Shown: piece by piece, positions 9,601 through 17,413 of the stretch | How the letters are laid out: every line of letters starts with the position of its first letter | How positions within the stretch are numbered: position 1 is the stretch's first letter | Source: an uncultured Bacteroides sp. | Lineage (GTDB): Bacteria > Bacteroidota > Bacteroidia > Bacteroidales > UBA932 | Reading direction: 5' to 3' | Length of the DNA stretch: 64,000 nucleotides | Assembly (NCBI GenBank): GCA_900546925.1 | Contig: UREV01000005.1 | Coordinates: 1 to 64,000, forward strand | The notes under the pieces: model-generated | Database searches by the model: none | Seen by the model: the letters and a program-made list of their open reading frames with translations, nothing else | What the model was told of the DNA's origin: nothing | Made by a program: the position numbers and the translations under genes

Positions 9601-10221
9601 GCAAGCTACGATATCGGATACGGCGGACTCGACCATGTGCTCGCTTCAGGTGAGAACGTAAACATCCTCGTGCTCGATACTGAGGTTTACTCAAATACCG
9701 GTGGACAGTCATCTAAAGCAACTCCTGCAGGTGCTATTGCGAAATTCGCCGCAAGCGGTAAGAAGATTCGCAAGAAGGATCTCGGTATGATGGCGATGAG
9801 CTATGGCTATGTATACGTAGCTCAGGTAGCTATGGGTGCCAACCCTGCTCAGTATATGAACGCTATTAAGGAGGCTGAAGCATACGACGGACCATCACTC
9901 ATCATCGCTTACTCTCCATGTATCAACCATGGTTTGAAGGCAGGTATGGGTCTTAGCCAGAAAGAGGAGAAACTTGCAGTTGAGTGCGGTTATTGGCATC
10001 TCTACAGATTTAACCCTGAACTCGAGGGAACTGACAAGAATCCGTTCTCACTCGACAGCAAGGAGCCTGATTGGACCAAGTTCCAGGACTTCTTGAAGGG
10101 TGAAGTTCGTTTCGCATCTCTCTACAAACTCTTCCCTGAGAGAGCTGAGGAACTTCTCCAGAAGACTGAGGAGTTCGCGAAGATTCGTCTCGAGTCTTAC
10201 AAGAAACTCGCTGGTAAATAA
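6694..10221 (+). CDS. nifJ: Pyruvate:ferredoxin (flavodoxin) oxidoreductase
   Basis: 1175 residues, the length of a single-chain PFOR. It oxidatively decarboxylates pyruvate to acetyl-CoA and CO2 with thiamine diphosphate, reducing ferredoxin or flavodoxin; a core enzyme of anaerobic metabolism. In order: the N-terminal pyrimidine-binding domain (PITPSSTMAE near residue 30), the transketolase C-terminal-like domain, two 4Fe-4S motifs (CIQCNTCAFVCP near 692 and CTGCGNCADVCP near 748), then the TPP domain with the third cluster's CAGCGETPY near 815, GDGASYDIGYGG near 967 and NTGGQ near 1003. Flanked by terminators, it is monocistronic. Its reduced ferredoxin is a possible electron source for the Hdr-like proteins at 51-56 kb, but that link is inference. 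Confidence 0.97.
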   Translation: MAKEKKFITCDGNYAASQIAYLFSEHAAIYPITPSSTMAENIDEWAAHGKKNLWGETVKVTEMQSEGGAAGAVHGSLQAGALTTTYTASQGLLLMIPNMYKIAGEMLPAVFHVSARALASHALSIFGDHQDVMACRQTGFAMLASGSVQEAQDLAAVAHLAAIKSSIPFLHFFDGFRTSHEIQKIEAIDEDDLRNMISTKSLEKFRARALSPEAPVTRGTAQNGDVYFQAVESRNQFYDAVPDVVARYMGELGEITGRNYRPFEYYGAPDAEEIIVAMGSVTETIKETIDYLEAHGRKYGVITVHLYRPFSEKYFFKVLPKSVKKIAVLDRTKEPGSLGEPLYLDVKAMFQGKDQEPVIVGGRYGLSSKDTTPAQIVAVFDNLEQSEPKNGFTIGIVDDVTFKSLPVKKEISIVKPGTTECKFYGLGSDGTVGANKNTIKIIGNHTNKYCQGYFDYDSKKSGGYTCSHLRFGDAQIKAPYLVSTPDFVACHVPSYLRKYDVLKGIKDGGTFLLNSLWNAEETVKRLPEFVKATLAKKHIKFYIIDATKIASEIGLGGRTNTILQSAFFKITGIIPYEDAVKYMKDAIVKSYGKKGEKVVNMNYAAVDRGGEYEQVNVPEEWANISAKFENPNKDRLASEFVREIADVVNSQAGDTLPVSSFMPYADGTMPAGTAAYEKRGVAVFVPQWQPDNCIQCNTCAFVCPHAAIRPFLLTDEEAAAAPAGLKLAQGKAVLKDYKFAISVSVADCTGCGNCADVCPAKEKALVMVDALGEQAEQENFDYLNSKIGYKDTVVNKAQNLKNAQFAQPLFEFSGACAGCGETPYIKNITQLFGDRMMISNATGCSSIYGASFPASPYCTNAEGHGPAWANSLFEDFCEFGLGMKLGSDRVRETIAEIMTQGLDCDKASDEIKALFKQWLENKNNPAITREVADKLSPLMEATDCPHCKKLLSYKKFIPARSQWIIGGDGASYDIGYGGLDHVLASGENVNILVLDTEVYSNTGGQSSKATPAGAIAKFAASGKKIRKKDLGMMAMSYGYVYVAQVAMGANPAQYMNAIKEAEAYDGPSLIIAYSPCINHGLKAGMGLSQKEEKLAVECGYWHLYRFNPELEGTDKNPFSLDSKEPDWTKFQDFLKGEVRFASLYKLFPERAEELLQKTEEFAKIRLESYKKLAGK

Positions 10222-10269
10222 TATTGCTCATGGTTTCGCGTAGGCGAGGCCTGAACAGATACAGATAGT

Positions 10270-10302
10270 ACATCCCGGAATCTTACAAGGATTTCGGGAT
10301 GT
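10270..10302 (+). terminator. Terminator of nifJ
   Basis: A 13-base stem (ACATCCCG plus GAATC, pairing with GATTT plus CGGGATGT, one G-T pair), loop TTACAAG, then GTTGTTTTTA. It lies about 50 bases after the nifJ stop. Confidence 0.8.
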
Positions 10303-10349
10303 GTTGTTTTTATGCCCCTGCGCAGCGCAAGTTGCTATGCCGACAAAAA

Positions 10350-10375
10350 AACCGGCAGGGGAGAGCCTGCCGGTT
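10350..10375 (-). terminator. Terminator of the rnhA-pdxA-recG-peptidase run
   Basis: Perfect stem AACCGGCAGG/CCTGCCGGTT. Read on the minus strand it lies just after the S9 peptidase stop codon and is followed by a run of seven T, a textbook intrinsic terminator. Confidence 0.85.
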
Positions 10376-10381
10376 CAATTA

Positions 10382-12595
10382 TTATTTGCACCACTTGTCG
10401 AGCCAGTCGAAGTATTCGCGATGCCAGAACAATGCGTTCTGAGGCTGAAGTATCCAGTGACACTCATCAGGGAAAATGACAAGCTTAGAAGGAACTCCCA
10501 TCATCTGCGCGGTGTTGAATGCTGCCATACCCTGATCATAAGGAATGCGGAAGTCCATGCAACCATGGATACAGAGAATAGGGGTGTGCCATTTGGTTAC
10601 ATTGTTGGCAGGGCTGTTTGCGTAATGTCTTACTGCTCTTGGGTTTGTGCTCCAAGGTGAACCACCCTGTCTTATGCCTCCGAATGTCTCGCCGTCACCA
10701 GCAGGACCTGTCTGTCCTGGGGTGTATGAATACTCTTCCAGTCCGCCGTTATCCCAGTTTGCGAACCACATCTCTTCAGTTTCATAGTACATGTATTTCT
10801 CATCGAATATACCTGCGTGAGCTATGAAGCAATCGAAGGTGTTTCCGTGCATACCGGCAAGCATATAAACTGAATATCCGCCGTAACTTGCGCCGCAGGC
10901 TGCCAATTTGCCGATGTAAGGCTCAGATCTCAATTCGTTTGCAGCGGAGAGATAATCCTGCAGGTTGAGGCCTGAGTAGTCTCCTGAAATCTGTTCGCAC
11001 CATTCCTGGCCGAATGCTGTGGTACCACGTCTGTTAGGCAATGCCACAACATATCCCTGAGCAGACATAAGTCTGTAGTTCCATCTGTAAGACCATGACT
11101 GACTGAGAGTTCCCTGAGGACCACCTAGGCAGATCACGATTCCAGGATATGTCTTGGTAGAGTCGAATTGTGGGGGATAAAGCACCCATGTAAGCATGTC
11201 TTTGCCGTCCACTGTCTTGACCATGCGGGCCTCTGTCTTATGTTCGGCGAGCTGTGAAAGTATATGCTCGTTTTCATGTGTAATCTGCTCTGATTTGCCG
11301 TCTGCTACAGCTACTTTTACAAGTTCGGTAGGGAAGTCCATGCTGCACCAGCTTGCGAGGAGCTGAGTTTCTTCACCATTCTGAACGATAGCGAAAGGAG
11401 AATCGTAGTCATACCATGCATTCTCTTTAGTTATGCGAGTAATGCTGCCATCAGCATTGACCCTGAAAATCCCCTGGAGACCCTCGGCGAGAGCGTTGAA
11501 ATAGATGGATTTGGAGTCGGCGGTCCAGACCGGTCCGGCTGCGTTGTATTTGAAATCGGCGGTCAGGTCGCGGATGTTGGAGATTTTTCCCTCTGCGAAA
11601 TCGGCGGTCATTAGGCGGGTTTTGTCGGCCTCGTAGCCGTCGCGTGCCATGCTGAGCCATGCGATTTTAGTTCCGTCCGGACTCCAAAGTGGTGCGGTGT
11701 CATATCCGCCGCCCATAGGGATGACTGTGCAGCTTCCGTCAGCTACGTTGTAGATGTAAATCTCTGTATTTGTGCTGAATGCGTACTGTTTGCCGGTCTT
11801 TTTCTTGCATGAGTATGCGATGAATTTTCCGTCAGGTGACCAGTCTAGTTCGCTCATTCCGCCGTATGGTTCGATAGGGAGTTCGTAGAGTTCTTTCTCA
11901 GCTGCGAGGATGTCGGTGCTGTTCTCAGGTCTGATGCCTTCCTTGAAGTCCGCTACGAAGGTGTGAGGAAGTTCTGTTACCCAGTGGTCCCAATGCCTGT
12001 ACATCAGGTCTTCTGCCACGTAAGCGCGAGCCTTGTCCAGTTTCGGATCGGTGTCCTTAGGAGTCTTTACGTCGCTGTGTATGTAGCTGACATACATTAT
12101 CTTAGTTTCGTCCGGAGAGATCTTGAATTCGCCGACGCCATTAGGGACGTCACTGAGTTTTGTCCTCTTCACGAGTTTCGGGTTGTCGCCGGAAAGACCA
12201 TGTGTGGTAGCCTTCCAGATTTGTCCGCCCTGGATGTAGGCGATGGCCTTGCCTCCGTCTATCCATCTTGCGCAACTGATGCTCTTTCCGTCCTTTGTCA
12301 ACTGTCTTGGTGACGTTCCGTCGGCATTGACAATAAACAAATTGCGGCAGCTGCGATTCTCCTCGATGGAGGTGTAGCTGACGCCGTAGAGGATGGTTTT
12401 GCCGTCAGGCGAGAGTTGCGGATCGGAAAGGCGACCGAGTGACAACAGTACCTCCGGGGTCATCTTGCCGTCCTGAATTTCGATTTGTGACGGGCCGATG
12501 TAGGCCGCGTCCACTTTTTCGGTAGTGCAATTCATTGTCGTTAATGCGCTTAAGGTCAAGGCGGTAAGACCGCTTGCTCTAATGTGTCGTTTCAT
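10382..12595 (-). CDS. S9 family prolyl oligopeptidase-like peptidase, exported
   Basis: 737 residues. The N-terminal part is a beta-propeller with TolB/DPP-IV-type repeats (LSPDGKTILY, WSPDGKFIAY, WSPDGTKIAW) and the C-terminal third is the S9 hydrolase domain. The nucleophile is Ser near 570 in GASYGGY, an acidic residue lies in HGCMDFRIP near 678, and the His is in DECHWI near 714. The start has a hydrophobic segment followed by NCTTEKVDA; it looks exported, but the lipobox is not canonical. It probably trims proline-containing or other short peptides in the periplasm. It is the last gene of a minus-strand run, 22 bases after recG, and ends at a strong terminator. Confidence 0.9.
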   Translation of the reverse strand: MKRHIRASGLTALTLSALTTMNCTTEKVDAAYIGPSQIEIQDGKMTPEVLLSLGRLSDPQLSPDGKTILYGVSYTSIEENRSCRNLFIVNADGTSPRQLTKDGKSISCARWIDGGKAIAYIQGGQIWKATTHGLSGDNPKLVKRTKLSDVPNGVGEFKISPDETKIMYVSYIHSDVKTPKDTDPKLDKARAYVAEDLMYRHWDHWVTELPHTFVADFKEGIRPENSTDILAAEKELYELPIEPYGGMSELDWSPDGKFIAYSCKKKTGKQYAFSTNTEIYIYNVADGSCTVIPMGGGYDTAPLWSPDGTKIAWLSMARDGYEADKTRLMTADFAEGKISNIRDLTADFKYNAAGPVWTADSKSIYFNALAEGLQGIFRVNADGSITRITKENAWYDYDSPFAIVQNGEETQLLASWCSMDFPTELVKVAVADGKSEQITHENEHILSQLAEHKTEARMVKTVDGKDMLTWVLYPPQFDSTKTYPGIVICLGGPQGTLSQSWSYRWNYRLMSAQGYVVALPNRRGTTAFGQEWCEQISGDYSGLNLQDYLSAANELRSEPYIGKLAACGASYGGYSVYMLAGMHGNTFDCFIAHAGIFDEKYMYYETEEMWFANWDNGGLEEYSYTPGQTGPAGDGETFGGIRQGGSPWSTNPRAVRHYANSPANNVTKWHTPILCIHGCMDFRIPYDQGMAAFNTAQMMGVPSKLVIFPDECHWILQPQNALFWHREYFDWLDKWCK

Positions 12596-12617
12596 TAATT
12601 GGTTTATTTTTATGTTA

Positions 12618-14762
12618 TTAGCTGATTTTACTGTAATCTGGTTTCTGGTATTTGTCTTTTCTTAGTTCCATGAGAAGCTGCCTGTTTTTCGTGGATGAAA
12701 GTTCGGGGTCTTCTTCCAGGATATGCATGGCGTAATTTCTTGCGTCTGAGAGGATTTCGCCGTCTTTTGCGAGCGATGCGATGGAGAGTTCGATCGGAAG
12801 TCCGCTCTGTTGGGTGCCCTCCAAGTCTCCAGGCCCGCGCATTTTCATGTCTTCTTCCGCCAGCACGAATCCGTCTTCGGTCTGACAGAGAAGGTCAATG
12901 CGTTTTTTCGATTCTTCGCTCAGTTTGTCTCCACGGACCAAGATACAGAATGAGTCTCCGCCGCCTCGACCGACACGACCGCGCAACTGGTGTAACTGGC
13001 TGAGTCCAAAGCGTTCAGGGCTTTCGATTACCATTACTGTGGCATTCGGAACGTCGACGCCTACCTCGATTACAGTGGTGGCTACCAGGATATTGGCACG
13101 TCCTGCCACGAAAGCGTCCATATTGAATTTCTTGTCTTCGTCGCTCTGCTGTCCGTGCACGATGGCCACTTTATATGGTGGAAACGGGAAGTGCTCTACG
13201 ATTTCTTCATAACCGCTTTCGAGGTTTTTGTAGTCTACCTTGTCATTTATGAAAATCATCGGATAAACCACGAATGCCTGACGGCCTTTCGCGATTTCGT
13301 TTTTCATAAAATAGTAGAGTTGGAGTTTTTTACGCTCCGTTATCTGTATGGTCTGGACCGGTTTTCTGCCCGGAGGCATCTCGTCGATTACTGATACGTC
13401 CAGGTCCCCGTAAAGGGTCATGGCGAGCGTACGAGGAATAGGTGTGGCTGTCATCACGAGGATGTGCGGCGCCAGTCCGTTGCAGGTTTTTCTCCAAAGT
13501 CTTGCCCTCTGGTCCACGCCGAAACGGTGCTGCTCGTCGATGATGGCAAGTCCGAGGTTATGGAACACTACCGGGTCTTCCAACAGTGCATGGGTTCCGA
13601 CGATTATCCCTGTCTTGCCTTCCGCGAGGTCCGCTAAAATCTGTCGTCGTTCAGCAGTTTTAGTCGTACCGGTGAGTACGGAAACGTTCACCCCGGTCCC
13701 CGAAAGATATTTGCAGATATTTGTATAGTGCTGTCTTGCAAGGACTTCCGTAGGAGCCATCAGACATGACTGATATCCGTTGCCATAAGCAATCAAGGCA
13801 GAAAGGACTGCTACCATAGTCTTTCCGGAGCCGACATCTCCCTGCACCAGACGATTCATCTGCTTTCCGCTCATCAGGTCGGTGCGGATCTCCTTTATCA
13901 CCCTTTTCTGTGCCCCTGTGAGGCTGTAAGGCAATGCGTTATAGCAGTCGTTGAATGCCTGGCCGACTTTCATCATCTGTATGCCATGCTCATTTCGGCT
14001 GCGTATATATTTCTGTTTCAGAAGCGATAACTGCAGGAGAAACAGTTCTTCGAACTTCAGCCTGTACTCCGCTTTTTTCAACGCATTTTCATCTTTCGGA
14101 AAATGAATATTCTGCAAAGCGTAGGGGAGCGGAACGAGACCTTTCTCCTTTAATATATAGTCGGGAAGCGTTTCACGTATAGTGTTCACGCTCATGTTCA
14201 GCGCCGTAGCCATGATTTTGTTCATGACACGTCCTGTGATACCTGCGTTTTTCAGCTTCTCCGTCGAAGGATACACGCCTGTCATGACACCGGATGGAGT
14301 AGGATCCTGCCCGTTCGGGTCGTCGATCTCAGGATGCACCATATTGAACCGTCCGTTGAAAAGAGAAGGTTTGCCGAAGAAAATGAACGTCTTACCCGGA
14401 ACCAGTCGCCCGAGCATGTATTTTATGCCTTTGAAAAATACAAGTTCCATGGATGCCGACCCATCGCTGACGATGACGGACAACCGGCTGATCGCGCCAG
14501 GCTTGCCCGAATCCATGTCGACCTCTTTCCCCGCCTTGTCGAGCACTGTCGCCGAAATCACCTGCGCCATAATCTGCACATAAGCGTTGCCGGGCTGAAT
14601 CTCGGCTATCGCCCTGATGGAGTTTCGGTCAATGTATTTGTACGGGTATAGATGAATGAGTTTGTCAATGCTGGTGACACCTAGTTCCGTTTCGAGAAGC
14701 CGGGCCCGTTTCGGCCCGACTCCTTTTATGAATTGTATTTCAGATTCGGGTGTCTTCTGCAT
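12618..14762 (-). CDS. recG: ATP-dependent DNA helicase RecG
   Basis: 714 residues, typical for RecG. It remodels stalled replication forks and migrates branched DNA. The N-terminus has a helix-hairpin-helix-like segment (IKGVGPKRARLL) and the OB-fold wedge domain; the helicase part shows Walker A GDVGSGKT near 311-318, the DEQH box (IIDEQHRFG) near 410, the TATPIPRTLA motif, and motif VI QLRGRVGRG. It is 14 bases downstream of pdxA on the same strand, suggesting co-transcription in a housekeeping run rnhA-pdxA-recG-S9 peptidase. Confidence 0.96.
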   Translation of the reverse strand: MQKTPESEIQFIKGVGPKRARLLETELGVTSIDKLIHLYPYKYIDRNSIRAIAEIQPGNAYVQIMAQVISATVLDKAGKEVDMDSGKPGAISRLSVIVSDGSASMELVFFKGIKYMLGRLVPGKTFIFFGKPSLFNGRFNMVHPEIDDPNGQDPTPSGVMTGVYPSTEKLKNAGITGRVMNKIMATALNMSVNTIRETLPDYILKEKGLVPLPYALQNIHFPKDENALKKAEYRLKFEELFLLQLSLLKQKYIRSRNEHGIQMMKVGQAFNDCYNALPYSLTGAQKRVIKEIRTDLMSGKQMNRLVQGDVGSGKTMVAVLSALIAYGNGYQSCLMAPTEVLARQHYTNICKYLSGTGVNVSVLTGTTKTAERRQILADLAEGKTGIIVGTHALLEDPVVFHNLGLAIIDEQHRFGVDQRARLWRKTCNGLAPHILVMTATPIPRTLAMTLYGDLDVSVIDEMPPGRKPVQTIQITERKKLQLYYFMKNEIAKGRQAFVVYPMIFINDKVDYKNLESGYEEIVEHFPFPPYKVAIVHGQQSDEDKKFNMDAFVAGRANILVATTVIEVGVDVPNATVMVIESPERFGLSQLHQLRGRVGRGGGDSFCILVRGDKLSEESKKRIDLLCQTEDGFVLAEEDMKMRGPGDLEGTQQSGLPIELSIASLAKDGEILSDARNYAMHILEEDPELSSTKNRQLLMELRKDKYQKPDYSKIS

Positions 14763-14776
14763 TGCAAATCAATGTA

Positions 14777-15868
14777 TTATGCTATCTGTGGACCTCTTGA
14801 CGGCCTTTCAGGCCTATTGTCATCGAGAACTCTTTCCTGCATCTTTCCGGCTTGAAGCCTGTCGTAAGCCAGTCGGTTACGGAAAATGTCGATAGCTGCA
14901 TAAATGGCTGACATCATGGACATCGGATCAGCTTCATCTCGTCCTGCCATGCTGTATGCCGTTCCGTGGTCAGGGGAAGTCCTGACTACAGGGAGACCTG
15001 CAGTATAGTTCACTCCGTCATCGAAATCGAGAGCCTTGAACGGTGCGAGACCCTGGTCATGATACATGGCGAGAGTAGCGTCGAACTTGCTGTAGTTCGC
15101 CAGACCGAAGAATCCGTCAGGGGAGTAAGGTCCGAAAGCCATGATACCTTCTTCATTTGCAGCCTTCACAGCAGGTGCGATGATGGTCTGCTCCTCGTCA
15201 CCCAGGAGTCCGTCGTCTCCGCAGTGCGGATTAAGTCCGAGTACGGCGATCTTAGGCTTGGTTACGCCGAAATCGCGTTTCAGGGAGTCGTTCATAAGAC
15301 GTAACTTAGTGAGAATCTTCTCTGTAGTGATGCTTGTAGGAACTTCTTTCAGAGGAATATGTCCTGTTACAACGCCAATCTTGAGCTGTGCGCTGATCAT
15401 GAACATCGTCACATCCTTCACGCCGAAAACTTCTTTCAGGTACTCGGTATGTCCAGTGAACTGGAAGCCGGCATTCACCATTTCCCTCTTGTTTATAGGA
15501 CCTGTTATGAGGACGTCTATTTCACCGTTTCTGAGGTCTTCCACCGCACGCTCAAGCGAGGTTATCGCACATTTTGCAGACTCTACGCTCGGCTGTCCAG
15601 GCTCTACGTAAACGTTGTCGGGAAGACAGTTCAAGATGTTGATTTTCTTAAGTTTGGCGTCTTTTGCCGAATTGATTACATAGGTATCCATCGGCTCCAG
15701 GTTATGGATGGTCTTCTTGTAGAATCCGAAGATTTTCGAAGAACCGTAAACGATAGGAGTGAACCCTTCCAAGATTCTGGCATCGGCGAGTGCCTTTATG
15801 ATAACCTCATATCCGATTCCGTTTCCGTCACCTTGGGTTATACCTACCGTGATTTTATTGTTGATCAT
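14777..15868 (-). CDS. pdxA: 4-hydroxythreonine-4-phosphate dehydrogenase
   Basis: 363 residues from MINNKITVGITQGDGNGIG, the standard PdxA N-terminus, which decides the start at 15868; the open frame extends upstream only into non-conserved sequence that overlaps rnhA. PdxA oxidises 4-phosphohydroxy-L-threonine in the DXP-dependent pyridoxal phosphate pathway, with NAD and a divalent metal. The metal-binding His residues lie in GHTEYL, GLNPHCGDDG and YHDQGLAPFK, and the C-terminal TSPDHGTAY signature is intact. No other pdx gene is in the window. Confidence 0.95.
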   Translation of the reverse strand: MINNKITVGITQGDGNGIGYEVIIKALADARILEGFTPIVYGSSKIFGFYKKTIHNLEPMDTYVINSAKDAKLKKINILNCLPDNVYVEPGQPSVESAKCAITSLERAVEDLRNGEIDVLITGPINKREMVNAGFQFTGHTEYLKEVFGVKDVTMFMISAQLKIGVVTGHIPLKEVPTSITTEKILTKLRLMNDSLKRDFGVTKPKIAVLGLNPHCGDDGLLGDEEQTIIAPAVKAANEEGIMAFGPYSPDGFFGLANYSKFDATLAMYHDQGLAPFKALDFDDGVNYTAGLPVVRTSPDHGTAYSMAGRDEADPMSMMSAIYAAIDIFRNRLAYDRLQAGKMQERVLDDNRPERPSRGPQIA

Positions 15869-15923
15869 ATCTCTATTCTGTTTTTTTACTATCTTACAAA
15901 TATAAGAAATTTCTGTCAATGTC

Positions 15924-16424
15924 CTACAACGGCAGCATTGATTCCTGACTTTCATATCCTTCGTCAGCAGGGAGCTGCTCTCCTCGGGCGACGGCTCCCG
16001 CACCGGCATCGACCGCCATCTGGTCGCACCTTTCGTTCTCGGGGTGTCCGGCATGTCCTTTCAGCCAATGGAATTGGACGTTGTGCCTGCGCCAGACTTC
16101 GAGAAATCTCATCCAGAGGTCGGGATTCTTTACCTTGGCGAATCTTTTTCGCTGCCACGAGTAAATCCACCCCTTGTTTATGGCGTCTACAACGTAGGAT
16201 GAATCGCTCCAGATTTCCACATTCGCGTTCTCCCATTTGATGGCTTCGAGCCCTTTTATGACGGCAAGAAGCTCCATGCGGTTGTTCGTTGTAAGTCTGA
16301 ATCCTCCACTCAGTTCCTTGCGGAGATTGTTGCATATCAGGACTACTCCATAGCCCCCGGGACCTGGGTTTCCGCTGGATGCGCCGTCAGTGTAAAGATA
16401 TATTGTGGGCCTCGTTGTTTCCAT
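15924..16424 (-). CDS. rnhA: Ribonuclease HI
   Basis: 166 residues starting at METTRPTIYLYTDGA. It cleaves the RNA strand of RNA-DNA hybrids. The carboxylate active site is visible: Asp in YTDGASSGNPGPGGYG, Glu in NNRMELLAV, Asp in WSDSSYVVDAINKGW, and the final Asp in ERCDQMAVDAG. The WLKGHAGHPENE segment carries the conserved His. The frame is open 18 codons upstream, but those residues are not family-like. It heads the minus-strand run and has a -7 box 29 bases upstream. Confidence 0.95.
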   Translation of the reverse strand: METTRPTIYLYTDGASSGNPGPGGYGVVLICNNLRKELSGGFRLTTNNRMELLAVIKGLEAIKWENANVEIWSDSSYVVDAINKGWIYSWQRKRFAKVKNPDLWMRFLEVWRRHNVQFHWLKGHAGHPENERCDQMAVDAGAGAVARGEQLPADEGYESQESMLPL

Positions 16425-16453
16425 GTAATATGTTTTACAAAATTTTTTGTATG

Positions 16454-16461
16454 CAAATATA
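16454..16461 (-). promoter_or_regulatory. -7 box of the rnhA run
   Basis: Minus-strand TATATTTG is an exact TAnnTTTG match, 29 bases upstream of the rnhA start. No TTTG -33 at the usual spacing. Confidence 0.5.
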
Positions 16462-16505
16462 GGTGGATTTGTTTGCATTCTGTAGGCTGATTGAAAGAAT
16501 TTTAA

Positions 16506-16513
16506 TATCTTTG
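16506..16513 (+). promoter_or_regulatory. -7 box of the exopolysaccharide operon
   Basis: TATCTTTG matches TAnnTTTG exactly and lies 32 bases before the first gene of the plus-strand operon. It is divergent from the rnhA promoter 45 bases away, so the two promoters share a short intergenic region. Confidence 0.5.
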
Positions 16514-16545
16514 CAATTATTGTTTATTAAAGTATCAGTTTTTTA

Positions 16546-17370
16546 ATGGCTTTTATGAGAAGTATCATTATCAAGTTGGCGGCAGCAGTGACAGCTATTT
16601 CACTCCTTGCCTCCTGCGGCACTAAAACCTACAAAAATATCAATTACCTCCAGGATGCACAGAAAGATACATCTATGGTCATGAGCACTGAGGGAGGTAT
16701 TCTTGTTCAGCCTAAAGATATGATTTCCATTGTCGTATCCTGCCGTAACCCTGAATTGGCTGCGATGTTTAACCTTGTGAATGTCAGCTATCAGGCAGGT
16801 GGTGAGACTTCTATCTCAGGTTCTTACAACAGGCTTCTCGGATATTCAGTAGATGCTAATGGTGATATCGAATTCCCAGTAATTGGTAAGATCAATGTTG
16901 CAGGACTTACCAGATGGCAGGTGGCCGAGAAAGTAAAGAATGAACTTGAGTCCAGGAATCTTCTCAAGGAACCGGTAGTTACCGTGGAGTTCCTTAACTT
17001 CAAGATATCAGTATTGGGTGAGGTGAATCATCCGGGTACTTACACCGTATCAGGTGATAAGATTACTATCCTCGAGGCATTGAGCCTTGCAGGTGATTTG
17101 ACTATCTTCGGAAGACGTGACAAGATTTCCGTTGTCCGTGAACAGAACGGAAAGCGCAGTATCTATGTGGTAGATATCAGAGAGACTGACCTTTTCAATT
17201 CTCCGGCATATTATCTTCAGCAGAATGACGTCATTATGGTAGAGCCTAACAAGGTCAGAGCCGGTCAGTCTACTATCAACGAGAATAGTTTGAAGTCTAC
17301 ATCTTTCTGGATTTCAGTAGGTTCATTCCTCGTGACTATAGCCAACCTCGTAATCGCAATTTCAAGATAA
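16546..17370 (+). CDS. Polysaccharide export lipoprotein (Wza/BexD-like)
   Basis: 274 residues, lipobox LLASC with Cys24, so a lipoprotein. Then the poly_export domain (PKDMISIVVSCRNPELAAMF, GYSVDANGDIEFPVIGKI) and an SLBB domain (VLGEVNHPGTY, LSLAGDLTIFGRRD). The C-terminus has a hydrophobic helix (about 252-272) that would cross the outer membrane as in Wza. It forms the outer-membrane channel through which capsule or exopolysaccharide leaves. First gene of a six-gene operon; the BY-kinase follows 43 bases later. ATG at 16555 is an alternative start. Confidence 0.92.
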   Translation: MAFMRSIIIKLAAAVTAISLLASCGTKTYKNINYLQDAQKDTSMVMSTEGGILVQPKDMISIVVSCRNPELAAMFNLVNVSYQAGGETSISGSYNRLLGYSVDANGDIEFPVIGKINVAGLTRWQVAEKVKNELESRNLLKEPVVTVEFLNFKISVLGEVNHPGTYTVSGDKITILEALSLAGDLTIFGRRDKISVVREQNGKRSIYVVDIRETDLFNSPAYYLQQNDVIMVEPNKVRAGQSTINENSLKSTSFWISVGSFLVTIANLVIAISR

Positions 17371-17413
17371 TTGCTCAAATAGAGTCTTAACCTCATAATG
17401 AATATATATTCTT

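Noticed and set aside
15359..16240. 293-codon plus-strand open frame across pdxA and rnhA
   Set aside because: It is antisense to two clear housekeeping genes, with Cys/Arg/His-rich composition unlike real proteins of this genome.
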